Assembly: GCA_003650975.1 (NCBI GenBank)
Contig: QMSU01000073.1
Location: 1-5,894, forward strand
Direction of reading: 5' to 3'
DNA: 5,894 nucleotides
DNA from: Thermoplasmata archaeon
GTDB lineage: Archaea; Thermoplasmatota; E2; UBA202; JdFR-43
The notes under the pieces were generated by a model. It saw only the letters and a list, made by a program, of their open reading frames with translations, was not told where the DNA came from and did no database searches. A program made the translations under genes and the position numbers. Positions 1 to 5,894 of this stretch are shown piece after piece; position 1 is the first letter of the stretch; every line of letters begins with the position of its first letter.

Positions 1-191
1 GATAAGCCTTCTGCATATAAATGAAGGGTTTTAAGGATAATTTCTTTTGGATAGCTCATATGTTCAAAACCATCTCTTTCGACAAACCTTCTCCTACAAG
101 AATTACATCTGTATAACTGTTTTTCTACATATTTATTGTATCTTTTTCCAGCCTTTACTATATCTTCTCCACCACAATATGGGCATTTCAT
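1..191 (-). CDS. Insertion-sequence transposase, N-terminal fragment (cut by window edge)
   Basis: This reading frame enters from the left edge; only its first 63 codons are visible. The protein begins MKCPYCGGED and has a zinc-ribbon pattern: C3-x2-C6, 22 residues, then C29-x2-C32 (YRCNSC). A basic stretch (RRRF, 33-36) follows. Next comes a helix-rich segment, YPKEIILKTLHLYAEGLS, which looks like the start of a helix-turn-helix. Zinc ribbon plus helix-turn-helix at the N-terminus is typical of archaeal DDE transposases of the IS6-like/IS1-like groups, where it binds the element ends. The catalytic DDE domain would lie outside the window, so whether the gene is intact cannot be judged. A second in-frame ATG at 197-195 would add Met-Gly; I chose 191 because family members usually begin MKCP. 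Codon use is strongly A/T-rich, unlike the genes to the right, which fits a recently acquired element. The family call rests on the N-terminus only. Confidence 0.8.
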   Translation of the reverse strand, partial: MKCPYCGGEDIVKAGKRYNKYVEKQLYRCNSCRRRFVERDGFEHMSYPKEIILKTLHLYAEGL

Positions 192-220
192 TCCCATCCC
201 AAAAAGAAAATGAAAAGGGG

Positions 221-230
221 TTTAAAAATA
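221..230 (-). promoter_or_regulatory. Probable TATA box of the transposase gene
   Basis: Read on the minus strand this is TATTTTTAAA, centred about 28 bases before the ATG at 197 and about 34 before the ATG at 191. That would give a transcript with little or no leader. The same bases read on the plus strand (TTTAAAAATA) could act as a weak second TATA for the thermosome, but the distance to its start makes this less likely. Confidence 0.4.
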
Positions 231-264
231 TCACGAAATGTTAGGAATATCCCTTCACAGTAAA

Positions 265-287
265 TTTTATATAGAAGAGATATTATA
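265..287 (+). promoter_or_regulatory. Thermosome core promoter (two candidate TATA boxes)
   Basis: TTTTATATA at 265-273 is the better TATA match and predicts initiation near 294, leaving a leader of about 10 bases. TATTATA at 281-287, preceded by the purine-rich GAAGAGA that could serve as a BRE, is about 21-24 bases before the ATGs at 305 and 308 and would give a leaderless message. No Shine-Dalgarno sequence precedes either ATG. Which box is used is undecided. Confidence 0.6.
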
Positions 288-304
288 CCCTTCGGTGAAT
301 TAAA

Positions 305-1957
305 ATGATGACAGGAAAAACGCCAATTTTGATATTGAAGGAAGGAACCGAAAGGGAGAAAGGCAGAGAGGCCCAGTACAACAACATACGCGCAGCGATG
401 GCAATAGCCGACGCAGTACGTTCGACCATGGGCCCGAAAGGAATGGACAAAATGCTTGTGGACAGTATGGGCGACGTTATCATCACGAACGACGGCGTGA
501 CGATACTCAAGGAAATTGATGTTGAGCACCCGGCGGCGAAGATGATCGTGGAAATCGCCAAGTCACAGGATGAGGAATGCGGCGATGGCACGACGACGGC
601 GGTGGTGCTTGCAGGCGAGCTTCTGAAGCATGCTCAGAGTTTGGTTGAGCAGGATATCCATCCGACGGTTATTGCGGAGGGGTACCGGCTCGCAAGCAGA
701 AAGGCAGCAGAGGTGCTGGAGAGCGTTGCTCTTGATGTCACCCCTGAGGACAGGGATATGCTGAAAAGAATCGCAGAGACATCAATGACCGGCAAGGTGG
801 CGGGAGCCAACAAGGAGCTGCTCGCAGATATCGCATACAGGGCGGTCACCGCGGTGGCAGAGGAAAAGGACGGGAAGATAGATGTGGACCTCGATAACAT
901 AAAGGTGGAGAAAAAGCAGGGAGGCGCCGTTGACGATACCGAGCTCGTCGAGGGCATCATACTCGATAAGGAGCGGGTGCACACCGACATGCCGGTGACG
1001 GTGAAGGATGCAAAGATTCTGCTTCTCAATGTGGCACTGGAGATCAAGAAAACAGAGGTGGACGCCCAGATTCGCATAACCGATCCCGATCAGCTGCAGA
1101 AATTCCTGGACCAGGAAGAACAGATGATTAAGGACATGGTGACCAAAATCAAGAACAGCGGCGCAAACGTCGTTATCTGCCAGAAGGGTATTGACGACCT
1201 GGCACAGCACTACCTGGCAAAGGAGGGCATCTTTGCCGTGAGAAGGGTGAAGAAATCCGACATGGAGAAACTGTCAAAGGCAACCGGTGCATCCATACTG
1301 AGCGAGCTCGATGAGATCAAACCTGAGGACCTTGGAGAGGCAGGAACCGTGGAGGAGAAGAGAATCGGCGAGGACAAGATGACATTCATCACCGACTGCA
1401 AGAAGGCAAAGGCGGTGAGCATTCTCGTGAGAGGCGGAACGGAACATGTGGTGGACGAGATTGAGCGCGGTCTGCACGACGCACTGAGCGTCATTGCGGT
1501 GACTCTCGAGGACGGAAAAATGATCACCGGCGGCGGCTCTGCGGCCATAGAAATCTCCATGGCAGTGCGGGATTATGCGGCAACTGTCGGTGGAAGGGAG
1601 CAGCTCGCCATCGAGAAATTCGCCGATGCCATCGAGATAGTGCCGCGGGCGCTGGCAACCAATGCGGGCATTGACCCCATAGACATCCTCATCGAACTGC
1701 GCAAGGCACACTCGGAGGGCAAGAAACACCACGGCGTCAATGTCTACGACGGCAACAGTGCAGACATGAAGGAACTGAACGTGCTGGAGCCCCTGCGTGT
1801 GGGAAAACAGGCAGTGAAATCAGCCACTGAAGTGGCCATCATGATACTGCGCATCGATGACGTCATTGCAGCCAAGGGCACCTCAGGCGGCGGAGGCGGC
1901 CCAGGCGCCGGCGGTGGCCCGGGCAGCATGGGCGGCGGCATGGAAGACATGTACTGA
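305..1957 (+). CDS. ths: Thermosome subunit (archaeal group II chaperonin)
   Basis: An ATP-driven cytosolic chaperonin subunit that assembles into a double-ring cage and folds proteins without a GroES-type lid. At 550 residues it is full length. The equatorial ATP site shows TMGPKGMDK (41-49), TNDGVTIL (61-68) and GDGTTT (93-98, with D94). The second catalytic aspartate is D392, in the LHDAL segment, followed by the TGGGSA loop (408-413). The apical domain spans roughly 210-370; the stretch around 245-280 corresponds to the helical protrusion that serves as a built-in lid. The C-terminus is the usual Gly/Met-rich tail (about 527-550, ending GGGMEDMY) that projects into the cavity. Two ATGs stand in tandem (305 and 308). 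I kept the first because I recall Thermoplasma thermosomes also beginning MMTG. Archaeal thermosomes are often heat-induced, but no convincing heat-shock operator is visible here. Subunit type (alpha or beta) cannot be assigned without paralogs. Confidence 0.98.
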   Translation: MMTGKTPILILKEGTEREKGREAQYNNIRAAMAIADAVRSTMGPKGMDKMLVDSMGDVIITNDGVTILKEIDVEHPAAKMIVEIAKSQDEECGDGTTTAVVLAGELLKHAQSLVEQDIHPTVIAEGYRLASRKAAEVLESVALDVTPEDRDMLKRIAETSMTGKVAGANKELLADIAYRAVTAVAEEKDGKIDVDLDNIKVEKKQGGAVDDTELVEGIILDKERVHTDMPVTVKDAKILLLNVALEIKKTEVDAQIRITDPDQLQKFLDQEEQMIKDMVTKIKNSGANVVICQKGIDDLAQHYLAKEGIFAVRRVKKSDMEKLSKATGASILSELDEIKPEDLGEAGTVEEKRIGEDKMTFITDCKKAKAVSILVRGGTEHVVDEIERGLHDALSVIAVTLEDGKMITGGGSAAIEISMAVRDYAATVGGREQLAIEKFADAIEIVPRALATNAGIDPIDILIELRKAHSEGKKHHGVNVYDGNSADMKELNVLEPLRVGKQAVKSATEVAIMILRIDDVIAAKGTSGGGGGPGAGGGPGSMGGGMEDMY

Positions 1958-1973
1958 ACACACACCACACAAC

Positions 1974-1996
1974 CCCCTCTTCCCTCTTAATTTTTA
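1974..1996 (+). terminator. Probable thermosome transcription terminator (pyrimidine/oligo-T tract)
   Basis: A C/T-rich tract ending in five Ts (1991-1995) begins 16 bases after the stop codon. Archaeal RNA polymerase terminates at oligo-T without needing a hairpin, and none is visible. The T-run is also the start of the next gene's TATA box. Confidence 0.4.
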
Positions 1997-1998
1997 TA
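1991..1998 (+). promoter_or_regulatory. TATA box of deoxyhypusine synthase
   Basis: TTTTTATA is centred about 23 bases before the ATG at 2018. Archaeal initiation falls roughly 22-27 bases from the TATA centre, so transcription should begin at or within a few bases of the start codon. There is no Shine-Dalgarno sequence, in keeping with a leaderless message. Confidence 0.65.
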
Positions 1999-2017
1999 GC
2001 TCTTTTCTTTTACTGTT

Positions 2018-2941
2018 ATGATTGTCAGGGATATTGATGTTGCCAGCGCATCGAGTGTGGATGGCCTGGTAAGGCAGCTGCATCAGGCGGGGGGATTTAC
2101 GGCGAAAAAACTCGGTGTGGCTGCGGATATCATCGAGGAGATGGTGAGGGAGGAGTACACCATTTTTCTCACCTTCCCTGCCTGCATTGTGGCAACAGGA
2201 ACACGGGGGGTGATAAAGGACCTCGTGAGGAAGCATATCGTCCATGGCATCATCACCACATGTGGAAGTCTCGACCACGACCTCGCACGGACCTTCAGGC
2301 CCTACCATCACGGTTCCTTTGAGGCGGATGACGGGGAACTGCACAGGGAGGGCGTCAACCGGCTGGGAAACATATTCGTTCCGAACGAGAGTTACGGTGA
2401 AATAATAGAGAAAAAAATGCGGGAGTTCTTTACAGGGGTTGAGGGAAGCTTTGGTACCCGGGAGATTGCCTGGGAGATAGGAAAGCATCTTTCCGAGGAA
2501 TCATTTCTGTACTGGGCATATAAAAACGAGATTCCCGTGTATGTACCCGCCATCACCGACGGGGCAGTGGGCCTGCAGCTCTGGCTGCTCAGCCAGGAAC
2601 AGCATCTCGAGATAAATCTTTTCAAGGATGAAAGGGAACTCTCCGACACCTTTTTTGGCGAGGGAAAAATCGGCGGCATTATCCTCGGCGGGGGGCCATC
2701 GAAACACCACCTGATATGGTGGGCACAGTTTCACGGAGGGCTGGACGCCGCGGTGTACATCACCTCTGCGGTGGAATGGGACGGCTCGCTTTCAGGTGCA
2801 CGGTTGCGGGAGGCCATATCGTGGGGAAAGGTGAATGAGGAGGCCAGTCAGGTGACGGTGGAGGGAGACGCAACCGTCATTTTTCCGCTGCTTGTGGCAT
2901 CGCTCATAGAAAGGATTGAGAAAGAAGCCCGCCACGAATGA
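2018..2941 (+). CDS. dys: Deoxyhypusine synthase
   Basis: An NAD-dependent cytosolic enzyme that moves an aminobutyl group from a polyamine to one lysine of translation factor aIF5A, the first step of hypusine formation. At 307 residues it is shorter than the 369-residue human enzyme, mostly at the N-terminus. Visible blocks are TTCGSLDHDLAR (80-91), LYWAYKNEIPVYVPAITDG (164-182), GGGPSKHH (224-231) and the active-site block EWDGSLSGAR...SWGK (253-271). By motif alignment K271 matches the human catalytic K329. H230, E265 and W269 match H288, E323 and W327; D181, D255 and D284 match the NAD-site residues D238, D313 and D342. Two human polyamine-binding aspartates, D243 and D316, are leucines here (L186, L258). 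This may be usual in archaeal enzymes or may indicate a different amine donor. It has its own promoter, and the aIF5A gene is not in the window. The family call is firm; the exact substrate is not. Confidence 0.94.
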   Translation: MIVRDIDVASASSVDGLVRQLHQAGGFTAKKLGVAADIIEEMVREEYTIFLTFPACIVATGTRGVIKDLVRKHIVHGIITTCGSLDHDLARTFRPYHHGSFEADDGELHREGVNRLGNIFVPNESYGEIIEKKMREFFTGVEGSFGTREIAWEIGKHLSEESFLYWAYKNEIPVYVPAITDGAVGLQLWLLSQEQHLEINLFKDERELSDTFFGEGKIGGIILGGGPSKHHLIWWAQFHGGLDAAVYITSAVEWDGSLSGARLREAISWGKVNEEASQVTVEGDATVIFPLLVASLIERIEKEARHE

Positions 2942-2976
2942 CGCCACTGTTTCAATTCGACGTTTGCACGACAGCG

Positions 2977-2985
2977 TTTATAAAA
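2977..2985 (+). promoter_or_regulatory. TATA box of the secreted membrane-anchored protein gene
   Basis: TTTATAAAA is centred about 25 bases before the ATG at 3006, predicting a leaderless transcript. A GGG lies only two bases before the ATG, too close to work as a Shine-Dalgarno sequence. A second A/T-rich stretch, TAATATAAAA at 2991-3000, is too near the start to be the main TATA box. Confidence 0.7.
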
Positions 2986-3005
2986 GAGCATAATATAAAA
3001 GGGTA

Positions 3006-4070
3006 ATGAGATGGCTCGTTCTCGGTCTCCTGCTTCTGCTTCCCGCAGCATCAGCCGTGGACATCGGGGGATTCGAACTCGATGACGGGAAAATTGTGGG
3101 TACCTATATGCCGGCAGGGCTGGAGGGAACCATTTCCTGCTATGAGAACGATAATCACATCATGGACGTGGTGTACCGCAACGATTCCATCGAAATTTCC
3201 ATTCATTATTTTGACGCACTGGACAAAATCATCTCACGGAATCCCTTTCTGAAGGATGAGCTGGAACGGGCACTGATGGAACAGGCCATTGCGCCCATCA
3301 ACATCAGCGGAACATCATCCTTTAATCTGGAATATGGTGGGTGTACCATAGAACTTCATGACATCCCCACGCGGTTTTTCAGGGTTATCTGCGATAAAAT
3401 AGTCATCACCGGCCTTGACTACACCGTCAATCAGCAGAAGGAGAATGTGGTAAAACTGGAACGGGATAATTTCAGTGCAACACTGTTCAGCGACACCTTC
3501 ATGGAGGTAAGCGGGAACAACATCACCGCCTACGGGAACCTTATGCTGGTGAGTTTCTCCTATGTGGAGGAGAAGGAGATAGAGCACGCATTCATCAATA
3601 AGACCATCGGCGGGGAGATCACCATCAACGGTTACAGCAAGAACCTCACCGATTATGTGTCCTATTTCGGCAACATCTCGGTGGTGCCAGAGGCACTCCA
3701 TCGGGGAAAGATAGTCCTTTCAGTGACCGGCGAGGACAAAAGCGGGGGAAAGATAGTGAAGATAAATCTGGGAAAGGATGTCTGCATCTGCAGCGATTTT
3801 TCCCTGAGCCTCGACGGAAGGGAGATAAAGCGTGCGAGCAACTTTAACGATATACTTGACCCGGATGATGATGGCCTGGAACCTGAATACTATGTCCTCT
3901 CTTCGGTTTACGGGGACGAGGGAATGTTTTTGCTTGTCACCATCCCCCATTTCAGCGAGCACCAGCTCATCATACAGTTCATGGTGGAGAACACCGCGGC
4001 CAGGACAGCGGCCATTTTCCTGGGATTTCTGGTGATTGCGCTGGCATCCTTCTACATGTTCAAAAAATAG
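3006..4070 (+). CDS. Secreted, C-terminally membrane-anchored protein of unknown function
   Basis: I do not recognise this family. The 354-residue protein has a short signal peptide: MR, a Leu-rich core (4-12), then PAASA with likely cleavage after A17. One transmembrane helix near the C-terminus (about 334-352) is followed by KK. The body should therefore face outside, held by a C-terminal anchor with a tiny cytoplasmic tail. The ectodomain looks rich in beta strands. It has seven N-x-S/T sequons, all between 59 and 223 (N59, N99, N155, N172, N198, N213, N223), suggesting a glycosylated surface. Five cysteines are present (C45, C113, C129, C260, C262), two as CIC. Near the membrane, DPDDDGLEPE (285-294) resembles a DxDxDG calcium loop. 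PHFSEH (314-319) resembles C-terminal beta domains of archaeal surface proteins, a weak similarity. No catalytic motif is seen. It ends 10 bases from the convergent HD gene. A surface or S-layer-associated role is inference. Confidence 0.88.
   Translation: MRWLVLGLLLLLPAASAVDIGGFELDDGKIVGTYMPAGLEGTISCYENDNHIMDVVYRNDSIEISIHYFDALDKIISRNPFLKDELERALMEQAIAPINISGTSSFNLEYGGCTIELHDIPTRFFRVICDKIVITGLDYTVNQQKENVVKLERDNFSATLFSDTFMEVSGNNITAYGNLMLVSFSYVEEKEIEHAFINKTIGGEITINGYSKNLTDYVSYFGNISVVPEALHRGKIVLSVTGEDKSGGKIVKINLGKDVCICSDFSLSLDGREIKRASNFNDILDPDDDGLEPEYYVLSSVYGDEGMFLLVTIPHFSEHQLIIQFMVENTAARTAAIFLGFLVIALASFYMFKK
4062..4067 (-). terminator. Oligo-T terminator candidate for the HD phosphohydrolase gene
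   Basis: Read on the minus strand this is a run of six Ts, 13 bases beyond the HD gene's stop codon. It lies inside the last codons (Phe-Lys-Lys) of the convergent gene. No hairpin is needed for archaeal oligo-T termination. Confidence 0.5.
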
Positions 4071-4080
4071 ATGCACGCCG

Positions 4081-4992
4081 CTATTCCGCAGTGGTGAACT
4101 TTTTCCCTGAAAGTTTTATGGCCCTCACAATTCTCTTTTCATAGTCAGCTTCCTTCGGGGTCACGGTGGCGGTGATGTCAATATACTGTTCCAGGGGGCT
4201 TCCCACCACCTTTTTGCCCAGGGTTTCCTCCACTTGGAAGATGCCTGAGGAGTTGGACATCTCTATGATTATCTCTATCGGTTTCCGTGTTCCCCTTGCC
4301 AGCACCACCCGGTCTATGGAGAGTGCCGAAACCACATGAATGCTGGTACTCCCCAGGTCAAAGGCCATACGCCCGCGGCCCTTTGTCATATCGGTCGCAT
4401 CACCGATTCCCACCAGCGATGATTCCATGGTGATATCGGGCACATCGGCATCATGGGCATAGATGGCATTGAGTATGAAACCCCGTACCTCGGTTCGCTG
4501 CTCCACATCATCATATATTTCCGGTAGCAGGCGGTCCAGTACCGGCATGGCAAGGTAGGTACTGTGAAGCGGATGATTCGCCCGGTATATCTGATTTCCA
4601 ATATCGTGCAGAAGGCCCGCAGAGAGCACAATGAGTGCATCATCATCCCTGTCACCCCCTCCATATTTGATAAAATCCGGCATCACATTGCTCTCCAGCA
4701 GGAGCTGGTACATTTTGAGGGCGCTGGCGGTCACAATCTTTGCATGGACCTCGCCATGATCATTGTAATGGAGCTTTGTGACGGCAATGAAATTGGCAAC
4801 GTCCCAGTCAGCCCGCACCTCCTCGTCCTGCACCAGCATCTCAAACATCTTTTTTGTCTTTGGAAATGCACCAATTGATTCGGTGATGGAATCCACCGCC
4901 TCCCTCTCAAGTTCTGCATACCCCTCCGGCACCTCCACCTCTATACCGGTATTTTTCAAATCCGCACTGGTAAAATTTCTTATTTCCTTCAT
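4081..4992 (-). CDS. HD-superfamily metal-dependent phosphohydrolase (archaeal predicted hydrolase)
   Basis: Soluble, probably cytosolic, 303 residues from the ATG at 4992. The HD metal site is visible: H83 in NDHGEVHAK opens the first helix, and the HD doublet H129-D130 lies in AGLLHDIGN. NHPLH (H140, H143), H180-D181 in YAHDAD and the aspartates of GDATDMTKGR (D198, D201) follow, enough ligands for a binuclear site. HD enzymes commonly hydrolyse phosphate esters of nucleotides; the substrate here cannot be told. The last ~100 residues (IEIIIEMSNSSGIFQVEETL onward) form a separate alpha/beta segment, possibly ACT-like or ferredoxin-like and perhaps regulatory. The layout recalls archaeal predicted HD hydrolases of the COG2316 type, from memory. 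A TTG at 5001 would add three residues but lies too close to the TATA box, so I prefer the ATG. It is convergent with the surface-protein gene and separated from herA by 131 bases with its own promoter. Confidence 0.9.
   Translation of the reverse strand: MKEIRNFTSADLKNTGIEVEVPEGYAELEREAVDSITESIGAFPKTKKMFEMLVQDEEVRADWDVANFIAVTKLHYNDHGEVHAKIVTASALKMYQLLLESNVMPDFIKYGGGDRDDDALIVLSAGLLHDIGNQIYRANHPLHSTYLAMPVLDRLLPEIYDDVEQRTEVRGFILNAIYAHDADVPDITMESSLVGIGDATDMTKGRGRMAFDLGSTSIHVVSALSIDRVVLARGTRKPIEIIIEMSNSSGIFQVEETLGKKVVGSPLEQYIDITATVTPKEADYEKRIVRAIKLSGKKFTTAE
4100..4104 (+). terminator. Oligo-T terminator candidate for the membrane-anchored protein gene
   Basis: A run of five Ts on the plus strand starts 29 bases after the membrane protein's stop codon, inside the 3' end of the convergent HD gene. 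GTTTTA follows at about 4114. It is weak but is the nearest T-run in the expected place. Confidence 0.35.
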
Positions 4993-5011
4993 ATCACGCA
5001 ATCATAATCAC

Positions 5012-5025
5012 ATATAAATATCTCC
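5012..5025 (-). promoter_or_regulatory. Core promoter (BRE and TATA) of the HD phosphohydrolase gene
   Basis: On the minus strand GGAGA (5025-5021), a purine-rich BRE candidate, is followed by TATTTATAT (5020-5012). The TATA centre is about 23 bases from the ATG at 4992, so transcription should start at that codon. This is the main argument for the ATG over the TTG at 5001. Confidence 0.65.
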
Positions 5026-5026
5026 A

Positions 5027-5043
5027 TGTGACACATCGTCACA
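5027..5043. promoter_or_regulatory. Palindromic operator candidate next to the HD gene promoter
   Basis: TGTGAC and GTCACA form a perfect 6-base inverted repeat separated by five bases. Overlapping its left half is a second perfect palindrome, ATGTG-A-CACAT (5026-5036). Both sit immediately upstream of the BRE/TATA of the HD gene. In archaea, sites just upstream of BRE often bind activators and sites over TATA/BRE bind repressors. No regulator can be named, and binding is inferred only from symmetry and position. Confidence 0.35.
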
Positions 5044-5123
5044 CAGATGGCGATGCCACTGTCATATCTTCATGAAAACATCAATTCAAATACATGCATG
5101 GGAACGTCTCACAATTCATGTCT

Positions 5124-5894
5124 TCACAGCTGTGCCAGTTTCCCGCCGTGAAGGGTTTCTCTCGGCCGTATCTCCGTAAAAATGGGGGCTGCCAGCGGAA
5201 GGCCCGCCACTATTGCAGTGCCCACTGGAAGCATCTGTATCTCATCGGCCGCCTTTGCATCGAGGCCCTCCACACTCGCAACAATTGCCTTCAGGTCATT
5301 GGGGTTGGTGGTCTTCAGGGTGATATGGGCATTGCACTGGGAGAGCACATTCTTGTCAACCCGTGCCGCCCTCTGACTGACAATGGCAAGCCCGACGCCG
5401 AACTTTCTGCCTTCAGAGGCAATGGTTTTTATGATGGTTCCGGCAAAGCTTTTTCCCTGCCCTCGCTCAGGAGCATACCGGTGTGCCTCCTCAAGCACAA
5501 GCAGAACCGGTGGCAGCGAACCCGCTTTCCGTTCCTCGAAAATTTTTGTGAGCAGTACTGCCACCAGAAGTTCCTGTATATAGGGCGGGACGCCTCTCAG
5601 ATTTATTATGGAACATCGCCCCTTTTTCACAATCTCATTGAGCGGTGTGTAGTTGACAGAGAACAGTTTCATGGAGATGATCTGTTCAATCTGGGGTATG
5701 AGATTCCATCGAGCATTGCTCTTTGCGTGCTGTATTCCTTCGAGGATGTCCTTGAGAAGGTAAAACTTCTTCTCCATGGCACTGTTGCATGCCTCATAGA
5801 GAACCCCCTTCTGGAGGGGAGTGGCATTGGGAACGAGGTTGAGCAGGTCCTGGAATGAAAGGTTTGTCTCATCGAGATAGAGGGGTATGGCATC
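5124..5894 (-). CDS. herA: HerA-like ATPase/DNA translocase, C-terminal part (cut by window edge)
   Basis: The visible 256 residues run without a stop from the window edge (DAIPLYLDE...) to the TGA at 5126-5124. HerA is a hexameric FtsK/HerA-class DNA-pumping ATPase that works with the nuclease NurA, alongside Mre11-Rad50, in resecting DNA ends. Seen here (numbered from the first visible residue) are Walker B with its glutamates in VLLVLEEAHRYAP (130-142), the ASEGRKFGVGLAIVSQRAARV segment (159-179) with the conserved SQ and arginines, LSQCNAHI (184-191), and a C-terminal ending with T-x-HGG (247-251). These match the HerA C-terminal core well. The Walker A site and N-terminal HAS-barrel lie off the window, so completeness is unknown. 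An ATG exists at 5777, but the frame continues upstream of it with clear HerA-like sequence, so it is internal. NurA is not in the window. A HerA-like paralog of other function remains possible. Confidence 0.87.
   Translation of the reverse strand, partial: DAIPLYLDETNLSFQDLLNLVPNATPLQKGVLYEACNSAMEKKFYLLKDILEGIQHAKSNARWNLIPQIEQIISMKLFSVNYTPLNEIVKKGRCSIINLRGVPPYIQELLVAVLLTKIFEERKAGSLPPVLLVLEEAHRYAPERGQGKSFAGTIIKTIASEGRKFGVGLAIVSQRAARVDKNVLSQCNAHITLKTTNPNDLKAIVASVEGLDAKAADEIQMLPVGTAIVAGLPLAAPIFTEIRPRETLHGGKLAQL

Larger units (their letters stand above)
1..230. mobile_element. Right-hand end of an insertion sequence (boundary uncertain)
   Basis: The transposase fragment and its upstream A/T-rich flank imply that one end of an insertion sequence lies between the transposase start and the thermosome promoter. 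The exact boundary cannot be placed. The other terminus is outside the window, so no terminal inverted repeat or target-site duplication can be matched. The end given here is simply the outer edge of the transposase TATA box and is a minimum. Confidence 0.45.

Noticed and set aside
47..244. A plus-strand frame of 65 codons over the transposase fragment.
   Set aside because: The opposite strand encodes an evident zinc-ribbon transposase N-terminus. The plus-strand product is low-complexity and resembles nothing.
230..244. Possible half of a heat-shock operator (GTTAG at 240-244) upstream of the thermosome, as in the CTAAC-N5-GTTAG site reported for Archaeoglobus HSR1.
   Set aside because: The partner half reads ATCAC, only three of five matches, and it lies upstream of both TATA candidates. 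It is not better than chance.
274..293. GAAG...CTTC inverted repeat in the thermosome promoter region.
   Set aside because: The arms are four bases with a 12-base loop, which is expected by chance in a sequence of this length.
2018..4992. The idea that dys, the surface protein and the HD gene form one functional system.
   Set aside because: Each has its own TATA box, the HD gene is on the opposite strand, and no shared pathway is evident from their families.
5094..5858. A long open frame of 254 codons on the plus strand, opposite herA.
   Set aside because: It lies wholly antisense to a clear HerA coding region, has no domain-like motifs and has no convincing promoter. It is a by-product of herA codon use.
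4081..5894. An HD nuclease plus HerA defence pair.
   Set aside because: Known HerA-containing defence systems pair HerA with Sir2, DUF4297 or similar effectors. Here the HD protein has its own regulated promoter, lies 131 bases away and resembles a widespread archaeal housekeeping hydrolase, and the HerA matches the repair type.

Overview
The window looks like a chromosomal segment of a euryarchaeon. It carries a group II chaperonin (thermosome), an archaeal deoxyhypusine synthase and a HerA-type ATPase. TATA boxes sit about 22-26 bases before most start codons and no Shine-Dalgarno sequences are evident, so transcripts appear leaderless or nearly so. The thermosome's MMTG... N-terminus and the leaderless habit resemble Thermoplasma-type archaea (Thermoplasmatota). 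That placement comes from memory of those proteins and is tentative. Most of the window is moderately G+C-rich, while the first ~300 bases are visibly A/T-rich.

Layout. Bases 1-191 hold the N-terminal part of an insertion-sequence transposase on the minus strand, cut by the window edge. Three plus-strand genes follow, each with its own TATA box: the thermosome (305-1957), deoxyhypusine synthase (2018-2941) and an unrecognised secreted, C-terminally membrane-anchored protein (3006-4070). Two minus-strand genes converge on them: an HD-superfamily phosphohydrolase (4081-4992) and, from 5124 past the right edge, the C-terminal 256 residues of a HerA-like ATPase. The convergent pair is only 10 bases apart.

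How the genes relate. Chaperonin and deoxyhypusine synthase both serve the protein-synthesis and protein-folding machinery, and HerA belongs to DNA end resection. Each gene with a visible 5' end appears to have its own promoter, so this reads as a row of housekeeping genes, not one operon or one pathway. I found no CRISPR array, tRNA, rRNA or recognisable defence cassette.

The points most worth a second look are the orphan surface protein, two substrate-pocket differences from the human enzyme in the deoxyhypusine synthase, a palindrome just upstream of the HD gene's promoter, and the insertion-sequence end next to the thermosome promoter.
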